Positions 45,991 through 54,865 of a DNA stretch of 64,000 bases are shown here, piece after piece. The notes beneath the pieces were generated by a model. That model made no database searches, was not told where the DNA came from, and saw nothing but the letters and a program-made list of their open reading frames with translations. Source of the stretch: Pedobacter fastidiosus. GTDB lineage: Bacteria; Bacteroidota; Bacteroidia; Sphingobacteriales; Sphingobacteriaceae. The translations under genes were made by a program, and so were the position numbers. The number at the start of each line of letters is the position of its first letter. Within the stretch, counting starts at the first letter, position 1. Where the stretch lies: positions 62,001 through 126,000 of the forward strand of contig NZ_JACRYL010000011.1 of the NCBI RefSeq assembly GCF_014306625.1, given 5' to 3'.

Positions 45991-47019
45991 CTATTGCCCA
46001 ATGCCCAATCCAATACCAGCATTAACCATACTATATTTAGCTGCGGTATAAGAGCCGTAAAATTTAAAGAAACCAAATTTTAACTGAAAACCTAAGCTTG
46101 CCCTTGCACCGTCAATATCGGTTTGTTTTACAGAAATTGGATCAACATAAGTTACGGATGTACCATTGCCAGTATCAAACTTATAAGTTCCCAAAGCCTT
46201 TAAATTTGTTTTTGAGGTTTGATAACCAACACTAGCAAAAGGTGTGAAGAAAAGGATTTTTTTAGAAATGATCGCATCAAAATTTACGCCGTTAAATTTT
46301 GCATCAATGTGCTGATCAGAATTTGAAGCATTGTTAACATTTAATGGTAAAGTATATTTGTATTGCGTAAAACCTCCTGCAATTGCAAGATCAAAAGGAA
46401 TTAGTTTTTCGGTTTTTCCCATAAAAAGTGGCAATAATTCTATTTTGGCACCTACGCCAATCATAGATAAACTTCCCAGATCGTTACTTATTTTAATTTT
46501 CGGCATTGCCCTTAATGTAATATCGATGTTCTTTGGCAAACCCAATGTAGCCTGAATCTGTGCTGATGGAACCACATGAAAACCTACACCTTGTGGTAGA
46601 TTAAAAAAGGTTGTTGTTGGAAGTCCACCACTTGTATAAACCTGCATTCTGCCACCTTCTTGGTCATTTCCAAAAGCTGTTGGTCCAATAGATGATGCTC
46701 CTGGAGCTGGTTTGATGTTGCTAAGTCCTAAAGCATTTACATCATAAGTTCTGGCCGATTGAGGTACAAATGCACCCGTTATCGAAACACGAACATCAAA
46801 CTTTAATAAACCTTTTGATTTCGCCGTATTTGTCCATCCATCACTTAAGCCAACGCCCAATCCTTTGTAAAGTGGATCGAAATAAGCGTTTATAAGTTTT
46901 GTTGCATCAGCTGGGCCAGAAACAAACAGTCCGCCAACATCTTGTTGGGCACTTGCCTTTTTAATGTTAACAGTCAGAATTAGAGCAACTAGCGCTCCGA
47001 GTAAGTAGCATTTTCTCAT
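45991..47019 (-). CDS. Outer-membrane-barrel-like protein (DUF6588 type), 342 aa
   Basis: Signal peptide 1-24 (NIKKASAQ). The rest is beta-rich, Gly/aromatic, with short repeats and a C-terminus ending in alternating hydrophobic residues (FFKFYGSYTAAKYSMVNAGIGLGIGQ), a typical last strand for a Bacteroidota outer-membrane barrel. DUF6588 is my best family guess from the opening VGGLFVSGPADATKLINAYFDP...GWTNTAKSKGLLKFDV; not verified. No transport or enzyme signature. Monocistronic, in divergent position to the RluD-like gene. Confidence 0.7.
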   Translation of the reverse strand: MRKCYLLGALVALILTVNIKKASAQQDVGGLFVSGPADATKLINAYFDPLYKGLGVGLSDGWTNTAKSKGLLKFDVRVSITGAFVPQSARTYDVNALGLSNIKPAPGASSIGPTAFGNDQEGGRMQVYTSGGLPTTTFFNLPQGVGFHVVPSAQIQATLGLPKNIDITLRAMPKIKISNDLGSLSMIGVGAKIELLPLFMGKTEKLIPFDLAIAGGFTQYKYTLPLNVNNASNSDQHIDAKFNGVNFDAIISKKILFFTPFASVGYQTSKTNLKALGTYKFDTGNGTSVTYVDPISVKQTDIDGARASLGFQLKFGFFKFYGSYTAAKYSMVNAGIGLGIGQ

Positions 47020-47125
47020 GGGATATTTTTTTTAGGATGATTTACTATATCACATAAAGATAGACTGTTTTAATTAAACTAAAATCATTCCCAAAATCTT
47101 GAGCTTAAAAGTTTATTTTTGCAGT

Positions 47126-48154
47126 ATGGAAAATTCGGTAGAATTGCAGGAATCAGAAGATCAGGAATTATATGAGCATTTAAAAATTATCGTTGATAAG
47201 GGTCAATCCTTGCTTCGGATCGATAAATTTTTAATGATTCGTGTAGAAAATGCTTCTCGTAACCGCATTCAAAATGCCATAGATGCGGGCAATGTTTTGG
47301 TAAATAAAAAACAGATAAAAGCAAGTTATAAGGTTAAGCCTTTTGATGAAATCTCTATTGTTTTACCTCATCCGCCACGCGATACTGAAGTTTACCCAGA
47401 AGATATTCCGATAGAAATTATCTACGAAGACAGCGATCTCCTTTTGGTTAACAAAACTGCAGGAATGGTTGTTCATCCGGGTTTTAACAACTATACAGGT
47501 ACTTTGGTTAATGCTTTGGCATTCCATTTTGAAAAGCTACCGCAATTGCCAGGAAACGATGGGAGACCAGGTTTGGTGCATAGAATTGATAAAGATACTT
47601 CAGGTTTGTTGTTGATTAGCAAGAACGAAAAATCGATTACGCTTTTGGCTAGACAATTTTTTGATCACAGCATCACCAGAAAATACATTGCTTTGGTTTG
47701 GGGCGATATAGAAAACGATGGAACTGTTACAGGTTATATTGGCAGAAGTTTAAAAGATCGCCGTATAATGGATATTTACGATACCGAGGAAAAAGGTAAG
47801 TGGTCGGTTACGCATTATAAAGTTTTAGAACGTTTGGGTTACGTAACCTTAATCAGTTGCGAATTAGAAACCGGCCGTACGCATCAAATTAGAGCGCATA
47901 TGCAACACATTGGGCACCCATTATTTAACGATGCAATGTATGGCGGTGATAAGATTTTAAAAGGAACTACGTTTAACAAATACAAACAGTTTGTAGAAAA
48001 CTGTTTTGAACTGTTGCCTCGGCAGGCTTTGCATGCTCAGTCTTTAGGTTTTATTCATCCAACAACAAAAGAATACGTGCATTTCGAATCACCATTACCT
48101 CCAGATTTTAAAGCGGCCCTTACCAAATGGAGAAATTACATCGTTACATCATAA
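47126..48154 (+). CDS. RluA/RluD-family 23S rRNA-type pseudouridine synthase, 342 aa
   Basis: N-terminal S4 domain (about 28-75: RIDKFLMIRVENASRNRIQNAIDAGNVLVNKK) and catalytic domain with RPGLVHRIDKDTSGLLLISK, where Asp155 is the nucleophile, plus ELETGRTHQIRAHMQHIGHPLFNDAMYGG. Members convert uridine to pseudouridine in 23S rRNA helices such as 69. I use ATG 47126 because it directly precedes acidic residues typical of the family; the upstream frame start would add 9 unlikely residues. Followed by an aminotransferase gene after 3 bases. Confidence 0.92.
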   Translation: MENSVELQESEDQELYEHLKIIVDKGQSLLRIDKFLMIRVENASRNRIQNAIDAGNVLVNKKQIKASYKVKPFDEISIVLPHPPRDTEVYPEDIPIEIIYEDSDLLLVNKTAGMVVHPGFNNYTGTLVNALAFHFEKLPQLPGNDGRPGLVHRIDKDTSGLLLISKNEKSITLLARQFFDHSITRKYIALVWGDIENDGTVTGYIGRSLKDRRIMDIYDTEEKGKWSVTHYKVLERLGYVTLISCELETGRTHQIRAHMQHIGHPLFNDAMYGGDKILKGTTFNKYKQFVENCFELLPRQALHAQSLGFIHPTTKEYVHFESPLPPDFKAALTKWRNYIVTS

Positions 48155-48157
48155 AAT

Positions 48158-48997
48158 ATGTCTCAACAGTACCTTTTATTTAACGATGAATTTCATGCAG
48201 TAGATGTGCCAATTTTAACAGCTTCTAACCGAAGTTTTAAGTTTGGTGATGGACTTTTTGAAAGCATGCGGATGATGAACAACAAACTTCAATTTGCAGA
48301 TTTGCATGCCGATAGATTAGTTGCGGGAATGAAAGCGTTAAAAATTGAAGGTCATGCTTTGATGGACGATTACTTTTTGCGCCAAAAAACTGCCGATCTC
48401 GCGAAGCGGAACAAATGGAATGGAAATGTTCGCTTTCGTCTTTCTGTTTACCGCGAAGGCTCAGGTGTTTACACGCCAGAAATTAATAGGGCAGGTTATG
48501 TTTTGGAAGGAATTGCATTAAAAAGCAACCAGTACGATATAAATACTAAGGGATTGATTATTGATGTTTTCGATGAAATGACAAAGTCGGTAAACAAACT
48601 TTCCAATTTCAAAACTTCCAATGCACTACTTTATGTAATGGCTGGGATTTTTAAAAGCACCAATCGATTGGATGAAGCGATCATTTTAAATCAGCATGGT
48701 TTTCTATGTGAAAGTATAAGTGCAAATGTATTTGTAGTGTACGATAAAAAAATCTACACACCCGCTTTAACCGAAGGTTGTGTTGGTGGCGTGATGCGTA
48801 CCGCCGTAATGGAACTTGCCAAGATGAATGATATTGCGGTAATAGAAGCACAAATTAATCCGGAAATTTTAAAAGAGGCCGATGAAGTTTTTATCACAAA
48901 TGCTTCTCAAGGTATTCAATGGGTTATGGGTTACGGTAGAAAACGTTATTTCAACGAAATTTCGAAGTTTTTAACGGAGAAGCTTAATAGTTTTTAA
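48158..48997 (+). CDS. Class IV aminotransferase / aminodeoxychorismate-lyase-like protein, 279 aa
   Basis: PLP fold-type IV enzyme. Lys152 in NKLSNFKTSNALLYVMAG is the probable Schiff-base lysine. N-terminal FKFGDGLFESMRMMNNKLQFADLHADRL and C-terminal LTEGCVGGVMRTAV, ADEVFITNASQGIQWVMG are family motifs. Could be branched-chain aminotransferase or PabC (4-amino-4-deoxychorismate lyase); the short N-terminus and the divergence favour the PabC-like side, but this is unsure. Cotranscribed with the pseudouridine synthase. Confidence 0.85.
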   Translation: MSQQYLLFNDEFHAVDVPILTASNRSFKFGDGLFESMRMMNNKLQFADLHADRLVAGMKALKIEGHALMDDYFLRQKTADLAKRNKWNGNVRFRLSVYREGSGVYTPEINRAGYVLEGIALKSNQYDINTKGLIIDVFDEMTKSVNKLSNFKTSNALLYVMAGIFKSTNRLDEAIILNQHGFLCESISANVFVVYDKKIYTPALTEGCVGGVMRTAVMELAKMNDIAVIEAQINPEILKEADEVFITNASQGIQWVMGYGRKRYFNEISKFLTEKLNSF

Positions 48998-49034
48998 CAA
49001 AGATTTTTTTGAATAATTACGATTTTCTCATCGC

Positions 49035-49092
49035 TGGCGCACGCGTGTCGGGTGTGAGATATTAAAGTTGCATACACGACACGCGTGCACCA
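49035..49092. repeat. Inverted repeat with CACGCGTGTCG core
   Basis: 22-base arms (49035-49056 and 49071-49092) around a 14-base loop, agreeing at 18 of 22 positions and carrying the core GCACGCGTGTCG and its complement. It lies between the convergent ends of the aminotransferase and fmt genes and could act as a bidirectional terminator or be a repeat element. A 60-residue minus-strand frame over it is not a gene. Confidence 0.7.
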
Positions 49093-49162
49093 GAGTGGGA
49101 TCCAGATTACAAATCCATAGACCAACACCATTATTTTTTGCCATTGTTGAGACTTTGTTTCC

Positions 49163-49186
49163 ATGGTTCGTGTCTCCACGAACCAT
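49163..49186. repeat. Solo copy of the TTCGTG palindrome
   Basis: Perfect palindrome with 10-bp arms ATGGTTCGTG and CACGAACCAT around TCTC. It is the same palindrome as the ends of the array at 42342-42755, but single and about 6.4 kb away. Confidence 0.85.
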
Positions 49187-49221
49187 TTAATCGATGCTCT
49201 CTTTATCTAACCAATCAAGCT

Positions 49222-50130
49222 TTACAAGCGCACCCCTCGTAAAAAATCCTCGATAAGCATTCGTTTTTTACCTTCATATTGAATATCCAGCAGTTTAATA
49301 AATCCATCTTGGGTTGCAAACTTCAAGAAAGTTTTTCCATCCGTTAGAAAACCTCCAGATGCAATTCCAGGTTCTTTTTCTTCAAGCTCTGCTTTAAAAA
49401 TTTTAAGTATTTTATCGTTTAACACCGTAAAAGATGTTGGATACGGACTTAAGCCTCTAATTAAGTTATAAACCTGTTGAGCCGAGTTATTCCAATCAAT
49501 TTTGCAATCTTCTTTAAAAATTTTTGGAGCGTGTTTCAGCACATCACTTTGTGGTTGAGGTTGTTCAGAAAAATCTCCCTCAACTATTGCCGAAACTGTT
49601 TTAACCAAAAGTTTCGCACCAACGTGCATCAATTTATCATGCAAATCACCTGCAGTTTCATCATCTGCAATAGAGACGCTATCGCTTAAAATAATATCAC
49701 CCGTATCAATCTCGTGTGTTAAGAAAAAAGTAGTTACTCCACTTTCTTTTTCTCCATTTATAATGGCATGGTTAATTGGTGCAGCGCCACGATATTGAGG
49801 TAATAATGAGCCGTGAAGGTTTATTGTACCTTTAGCGGGCATTGCCCATACAACTTCGGGAAGCATTCTAAAAGCGACAACAACCTGCAAATCGGCTTGA
49901 TAAGATTTAAGTTCCTCAATAAATTCGGCATTCTTTAGTTTTTCTGGCTGTAAAACTGGAATTCCTTTTTCTACAGCATATTTTTTTACGGCACTTTCGC
50001 TTAATTTTTGACCACGACCAGCAGGTTTATCAGGAGCCGTAACCACCGCAACAACATCGAAATTAGCTTGTACTAAAGCATCTAAAGAAGCAACGGCAAA
50101 ATCGGGCGTACCCATAAAAACTATTTTCAT
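49222..50130 (-). CDS. fmt: Methionyl-tRNA formyltransferase Fmt, 302 aa
   Basis: Formylates initiator Met-tRNA. Domain 1 (about 1-190): MKIVFMGTPDFAVASLDAL, VTAPDKPAGRGQKL, INLHGSLLPQYRGAAPINHAIINGE with the catalytic Asn/His region, TFFLTHEIDTGDII. C-terminal OB-like domain (about 205-302) present (LIRGLSPYPTSFTVL). Full length. Diverges from the topoisomerase gene with 90 bases between. Confidence 0.96.
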   Translation of the reverse strand: MKIVFMGTPDFAVASLDALVQANFDVVAVVTAPDKPAGRGQKLSESAVKKYAVEKGIPVLQPEKLKNAEFIEELKSYQADLQVVVAFRMLPEVVWAMPAKGTINLHGSLLPQYRGAAPINHAIINGEKESGVTTFFLTHEIDTGDIILSDSVSIADDETAGDLHDKLMHVGAKLLVKTVSAIVEGDFSEQPQPQSDVLKHAPKIFKEDCKIDWNNSAQQVYNLIRGLSPYPTSFTVLNDKILKIFKAELEEKEPGIASGGFLTDGKTFLKFATQDGFIKLLDIQYEGKKRMLIEDFLRGVRL

Positions 50131-50220
50131 ACAAAAGGTGTTGTGTTTCTAAAATAACGAGATTGAGCACGTTATGTTTTGCAAAATAACTAAAATTAAA
50201 TCATCCTTATAGGTTAAAAA

Positions 50221-51264
50221 ATGGTACAAGGCAAAGAAGTTGTTAAGGCGAGTGGATTGGTTTATGTAACGGATGCCATGCCAGGGATTTACCGTAAGGG
50301 TAAGCCAGGTAAATTTCATTACGAAGATAAGGATGGTCATAAAATTACAGAAGAAAAACACCTAGATAGAATAAAATCGCTGGTTATTCCGCCTGCTTGG
50401 CAACAAGTTTGGATTGCCAATAAACCAAACGCCTACCTCCAAGTTACAGGTATTGATGCAGCCGGTCGTAAACAATATAAATATCACCCAAAATGGACCA
50501 GTCGCAGATCTGATGATAAATATTATCGATTATTAGAATTTGGAAAAGCCTTGCCTGAGGCTAGAAAGAAATTAGAAAAAGATTTGAAGCGTAAAGATTT
50601 AGATGAAAGAAAGGTTCTGGCAATCTCAGTTGATGTGCTTCAAAAAACACTGATTCGGGTGGGTAATGAAAGCTATAAACAGCTCTACGGTTCTTTCGGG
50701 TTAACCACACTACGCGATAAGCATGTTAAAATTAATGGCAGTAAAATTACCATGGATTTTATTGGCAAAAAAGGTGTTAAACAAAGCCTCGAGCTTAACG
50801 ATAGAACTTTGGCCAAGCTTGTTAAAAAATGTAGAGATATTCCAGGGCAAGAACTTTTTCAGTTTTACACCAATGGTAAAGAACATAAAGGAATAGATTC
50901 TGGCAAGATAAACAGTTATATAAAAGAGATAACGGGTAATGATTTTACAGCAAAAGATTTTAGGACTTGGGGTGGAACACTAGAGGCGCTTCGCCAGTTT
51001 GCTAAATGTAGTATTGATGATAGCGTTCAAATCAATTCGAAAAAAACGATTGTAAGTGTACTGGATTGTGTTGCTAAAAAACTCGGAAATACGAGAGCCG
51101 TTTGTAAAAGTTCTTACGTTTATCCACTTCTATTAACCGCTTATGAAAATGATGAGCTGGAGAAATATATGAAGAAAATGAACAATAAAAAAACCGTTGG
51201 AAAACTAGGATTAGAACATGATGAGAAAGTTTTATTGTCTTTTTTGAAAACTACAAGTAAGTAA
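50221..51264 (+). CDS. DNA topoisomerase IB (poxvirus-like), 347 aa
   Basis: Type IB enzyme that relaxes supercoils by a 3-prime phosphotyrosine. Catalytic region: SVDVLQKTLIRVGNESY with an active Arg, then the Lys-rich LTTLRDKHVKINGSKITMDFIGKKG, DFTAKDFRTWGGT (Arg and His/Trp region) and the nucleophile Tyr299 in KSSYVYP. N-terminal domain is present (AMPGIYRKGKPGKFHYEDKDG). It lacks the metazoan-size extensions, matching bacterial TopIB. Followed by a small hairpin that may be its terminator. Confidence 0.93.
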   Translation: MVQGKEVVKASGLVYVTDAMPGIYRKGKPGKFHYEDKDGHKITEEKHLDRIKSLVIPPAWQQVWIANKPNAYLQVTGIDAAGRKQYKYHPKWTSRRSDDKYYRLLEFGKALPEARKKLEKDLKRKDLDERKVLAISVDVLQKTLIRVGNESYKQLYGSFGLTTLRDKHVKINGSKITMDFIGKKGVKQSLELNDRTLAKLVKKCRDIPGQELFQFYTNGKEHKGIDSGKINSYIKEITGNDFTAKDFRTWGGTLEALRQFAKCSIDDSVQINSKKTIVSVLDCVAKKLGNTRAVCKSSYVYPLLLTAYENDELEKYMKKMNNKKTVGKLGLEHDEKVLLSFLKTTSK

Positions 51265-51283
51265 AAAGGATGTTTCATGAAAG

Positions 51284-51312
51284 AAGGGCTTTAATATTAA
51301 GCCCTTAAATTT
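51284..51312 (+). terminator. Probable terminator of the TopIB gene
   Basis: 8-bp stem AAGGGCTT / AAGCCCTT (51284-51291, 51299-51306), followed by AAATTTTTAC. It lies 20 bases after the stop codon and also faces the convergent small gene. Confidence 0.6.
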
Positions 51313-51519
51313 TTACTCTTTTGGTGCTTTTTTTATTGGATGCACAGGTTGCTCTTCATTTTCTCTTTGTTGAGCCGGATTATTGGTTTTTGGCGGTTTG
51401 TTCGGACTACTATCGTTTGCCTTTCTAACCGTTTTATGATCAACCGGTTCACGACCTTTGGGCACTTCTTCCTGATAATTACTTCCCGGTTTATCACTTG
51501 TTTCTTTAGGACCGCTCAT
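51313..51519 (-). CDS. Small disordered protein, 68 aa
   Basis: Low-complexity, rich in Pro, Lys, Glu, Asn and Gln (MSGPKETSDKPGSNYQEEVPKG), with no hydrophobic core, so probably natively unfolded. ATG 51517-51519 chosen; the frame continues upstream to 51603 but those 28 residues (CSTLRGKIQSYPHSKF) are less likely part of it. Such small Pro/Lys-rich proteins are seen in Pedobacter, with no known role. It lies 20 bases past the TopIB stop, convergent. Confidence 0.5.
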   Translation of the reverse strand: MSGPKETSDKPGSNYQEEVPKGREPVDHKTVRKANDSSPNKPPKTNNPAQQRENEEQPVHPIKKAPKE

Positions 51520-51651
51520 AATGTTGCTGATTGAGTTTAAATAATGATTGAATTTTGAATGAGGGTATGATTGAATCTTACCTCTCAATGTAGAACAAAA
51601 CACAATTGATTATTGTTTGAAAATGGGCTAGGTTATTCACTCAATCTCTCA

Positions 51652-52917
51652 TTAATTATAAAGCACATATTTTTTTCGCATCGTTTTATAAGCACTTAAT
51701 CCCGGTTGCCAGGTTGCTCTAATTTCCTTTTCGCTTTTGCCATCAATTATTTGTTGTCTAAAATCTGCAACACCAACCAATCTTTCAATAGTTCCCATTT
51801 CCTTGCTCAATTTGGTGTTAAAGAAATCTTCTTTTTTAGGTGAGGCATTATACAATTCAATAATCCAGCTTAAATTAATTTGTTTGGCCTTTCTAAGTTT
51901 AGAAACATCGTAAGTTCTTAAATCCAATCCATAACAAACCTGATCTTGAAATAAGGGCGTTTCAGACATACCCTTTATGCTTTTTGGAGTAAAACTGAAA
52001 TCGAATTTTCCCTTTAAATAAGGAGCGCCAACAATTGTAAAGGGAAACATTGTGCCACGGCCATGATTTAAATAGGTGCCTTCAAACAAACAAGTTGTTG
52101 GATAAAGCATAATCGATTGTTGTGTATTCAAGTTTGGAGATGGTTTAACAGGCAAAGTATATTCCATATCATGGTTATAACTGGCATTTTTTATAATCGT
52201 GATCTTACATTTCACCTTATCCTTTAACCAACCTTCACCATTTAACATTTGAGCATATTCGCCTACCGTTAAGCCATGAGCAATTGGAATGGGCTGAACA
52301 CCAATTCCAGATTTAAATTTAGGATCTAAAATCGGTCCGTCGATTAAATAGCCATTTGGGTTCGGTCTATCTAAAATTAGAAGCTCCTTATTATTAACTG
52401 CACAAGCCTCCATAACATGCTGTAATGTATTAATATAGGTATAAAAACGAACGCCCACGTCTTGAATATCAAAAATCATAATATCAATATCAGCTAAATC
52501 TTCAGCTGTTGGCGTACTGTGATTTCCATATAGTGAAATCGCTTTTATGCCTGTTTTGGTATCAACATCATCGTTAATGGTAACGCCAGCACTAGCATTT
52601 CCTCTAAAACCATGCTCAGGGCCGAATATTTTTTGAATTTTAACACCAAGTTTTAATAAGCTATCAACTGAGGTTTGGTTCCCGATAATGGAAGTTGGAT
52701 TTACAACCATGCCAACACGTTTGCCCTTTAATAAGGGTAAATATTTTTCGGTTTGCTCTGCGCCAGTTTTAAATGCGCTGGGCACTTTAATGTTGTCTCT
52801 GATTAATAATTTACGCTCACTTTTGTTTTTACCAAGTTCTTCCGAAGGTTTTGGTTGTTGGCCACACGCAGATAGCGCAATTAAGCAAGTTAGGGTAAGG
52901 CAGATGTATGTTTTCAT
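51652..52917 (-). CDS. Exo-beta-N-acetylmuramidase NamZ (DUF1343, GH171) lipoprotein, 421 aa
   Basis: DUF1343 proteins remove terminal MurNAc from peptidoglycan fragments. Lipobox LSAC puts the acylated Cys at residue 18. Core motifs: LKGKRVGMVVNPTS, VKIQKIFGPEHGFRG, AISLYGNHSTPTAEDL, MIFDIQDVGVRFYTYINTLQHVMEA, ILDRPNPNG and LFEGTYLNHGRGT. C-terminal domain present to the end. Monocistronic. Presumed role is cell-wall recycling in the periplasm. Confidence 0.93.
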   Translation of the reverse strand: MKTYICLTLTCLIALSACGQQPKPSEELGKNKSERKLLIRDNIKVPSAFKTGAEQTEKYLPLLKGKRVGMVVNPTSIIGNQTSVDSLLKLGVKIQKIFGPEHGFRGNASAGVTINDDVDTKTGIKAISLYGNHSTPTAEDLADIDIMIFDIQDVGVRFYTYINTLQHVMEACAVNNKELLILDRPNPNGYLIDGPILDPKFKSGIGVQPIPIAHGLTVGEYAQMLNGEGWLKDKVKCKITIIKNASYNHDMEYTLPVKPSPNLNTQQSIMLYPTTCLFEGTYLNHGRGTMFPFTIVGAPYLKGKFDFSFTPKSIKGMSETPLFQDQVCYGLDLRTYDVSKLRKAKQINLSWIIELYNASPKKEDFFNTKLSKEMGTIERLVGVADFRQQIIDGKSEKEIRATWQPGLSAYKTMRKKYVLYN

Positions 52918-53151
52918 AATGGGAGGAATCCTTATTTAACATCAAGTATCAATAAAAACAACTGAACATTAAAACAATTCTCAAATTTTTTACATTAATA
53001 GATTAGATTATTTTTATTCATTTATCATTTGTTTCTAATTGACTGTTATTTTCTTGCGCATTTATATTGATAATTGCTAATTAGTTAATTCTTAAATAAT
53101 GCCTTTTTTTAAAAGGATTTAAGCATTTTTGTCCACATAAATCCATCAATA

Positions 53152-54372
53152 TTGAATTTCGAATATTTCATAGCCGGGCGAATCGCCATAAAATCAGAAC
53201 GAACTTTTTCAAAGCTAATTGTGCGCATCGCGATAGCAGGTGTAATGCTGAGTTTGGCCGTTATGATTTTGTCTATTGCCATAATTAAAGGTTTTAAAAC
53301 AGAAATTCAAGATAAAGTAAGAGGTTATTTGGGTGATGTTCAGATTACCCGTTATGATCTAAATAATTCTTTTGAGCACTCTCCATTTGTTTTTGATGCA
53401 GAAACCAATAAAAAGTTAGAGAACAATCCACAGATAGATTATTATTATCCTTTCGCAACAAAGCCGGCAATACTTTCTGCAAATAATGAAATTGAAGGCA
53501 TAAATTTTAAGGGAATTGATAAAACCTATAATTGGGATTATATTAAAAAGCACATCATTAGCGGAACCATTATCGATTTCAGAGATAGTACGGCCGCGAT
53601 GCAGGAACTCCTGATTTCTAGTTATACAGCGAATAGATTGAAACTAAAAACTGGTGACGATTTCATCATGTATTTCGTTCAAGATCCTCCACGTAAGCGA
53701 AAATTTAAAATTGTAGGGATTTACGATATCGGAGTTGAGGATATTGATAAAGGTTTCGTTCTTGGCAATTTAAATATCGTTAAACGCCTAAATAACTGGA
53801 AACCGAATGAAATAGGAGGAGTCGAAATTAAAATTAAGGATTTTACAAAATTAAAGATTGTTGCAGATGATATTTTTGATAATCTGCCACCAACACTTCG
53901 TTCTTATTCTATTAAAGAAAACTTTCCAAACATATTTACTTGGTTAGGATTGCTCGACGTGAATACCAAAGTACTCTTAATTTTGATGCTCATAGTTGGC
54001 GTAATTAATATGGTTACAGCACTGTTAATCATGATTTTGGAACGCACCAATATGATCGGCATGCTTAAAGCATTTGGAGCCAACAATTTCAGTATTATGA
54101 AAATTTTCCTTTACAATGCTGCTTATTTAATCGGTATTGGATTAATTCTAGGAAATATTTTAGGGTTAGGATTAGGTTTTCTCCAACAATCAACCCACAT
54201 CTTTAAGCTCGATCAAGGCTCTTACTTTCTAGCGTATGCACCCATAGAGTTTCATTTTATGGATGTTTTTCTCCTTAATTTGGTAACGGTGGTTGTTTGT
54301 TTAACTGTTCTCGTAATCCCATCACTATTAATTAGTAAGGTATCTCCGCTCAAGGCGATTCGATTTAAATAA
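53152..54372 (+). CDS. FtsX/LolE-family ABC transporter permease, 406 aa
   Basis: Four membrane segments: one near the N-terminus (about 26-46, IAGVMLSLAVMILSIAII) and three at the C-terminus (about 270-400), separated by a large periplasmic MacB-like domain. This is the MacB/LolCE arrangement. N-terminal EYFIAGRIAIKSERTFSKLIVRIAIAG is typical of LolE. Start is TTG 53152, which begins the family consensus. The ATP-binding partner is not encoded next to it, so the substrate (probably lipoproteins) is inferred. Next gene is convergent. Confidence 0.88.
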   Translation: MNFEYFIAGRIAIKSERTFSKLIVRIAIAGVMLSLAVMILSIAIIKGFKTEIQDKVRGYLGDVQITRYDLNNSFEHSPFVFDAETNKKLENNPQIDYYYPFATKPAILSANNEIEGINFKGIDKTYNWDYIKKHIISGTIIDFRDSTAAMQELLISSYTANRLKLKTGDDFIMYFVQDPPRKRKFKIVGIYDIGVEDIDKGFVLGNLNIVKRLNNWKPNEIGGVEIKIKDFTKLKIVADDIFDNLPPTLRSYSIKENFPNIFTWLGLLDVNTKVLLILMLIVGVINMVTALLIMILERTNMIGMLKAFGANNFSIMKIFLYNAAYLIGIGLILGNILGLGLGFLQQSTHIFKLDQGSYFLAYAPIEFHFMDVFLLNLVTVVVCLTVLVIPSLLISKVSPLKAIRFK

Positions 54373-54383
54373 TCTATTACAGA

Positions 54384-54821
54384 CTAATTCTTTGTTAAAA
54401 TATATTGATAAGTGATTACTGCGTAGGATACAGCAGGATTAACTGGTTGAGTAGGCTTAAATTGCTTGGTTAGCATTAAATTATTACCTGAAATTTCTAT
54501 CGTGTATTCGCCATTCAGAATTAAATTCCAATCGAAGTCTGCTGTGTAAACATTCGAATCGGTAAAGTTAGCTGTGCCATCTTTGCTCGAATACGTACCT
54601 GAACCAGTTGCTGGTTTACGTGTTGGATCAGGAATAACTGCAAACTTTTCGTTATTAAAAGAAATAGAAATTGGAATGGTTGTCGGCATTTTATAAACGG
54701 ATGATGAAACTTTAATTACTCCAGAATATGTTCCGTTAGCAATACTAGGTTGTGTGCTTGACTTTTTACAGCCAGATAAAATGATTAGAAAGGCAGTAAA
54801 AATAAGTAGATATTTTTTCAT
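54384..54821 (-). CDS. Lipoprotein of unknown function, 145 aa
   Basis: Lipobox LSGC with acylated Cys18, followed by a lysine/serine linker. The mature part is beta-rich (NGTYSGVIKVSSS, GSGTYSSKDGTANFT, LNGEYTIEISGNNLMLTKQ), the pattern of small lipocalin-like beta sandwiches; the family is not assigned. Monocistronic and convergent with the ABC permease. Probably a lipid- or sugar-associated envelope protein, but this is speculation. Confidence 0.65.
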   Translation of the reverse strand: MKKYLLIFTAFLIILSGCKKSSTQPSIANGTYSGVIKVSSSVYKMPTTIPISISFNNEKFAVIPDPTRKPATGSGTYSSKDGTANFTDSNVYTADFDWNLILNGEYTIEISGNNLMLTKQFKPTQPVNPAVSYAVITYQYILTKN

Positions 54822-54865
54822 GGAGTTGATATTTTATTGCTAAAACGTAGCCAATAAGAAAAACG

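Noticed and set aside
47114..47121. TATTTTTG as a promoter -7 element for the RluD-like gene
   Set aside because: The motif matches, but it lies only 4 bases before the ATG and no TTG is found at the -33 distance.
48994..49179. A 61-aa minus-strand frame
   Set aside because: It covers the inverted repeat and part of the solo palindrome, and its sequence follows the repeats rather than protein composition.
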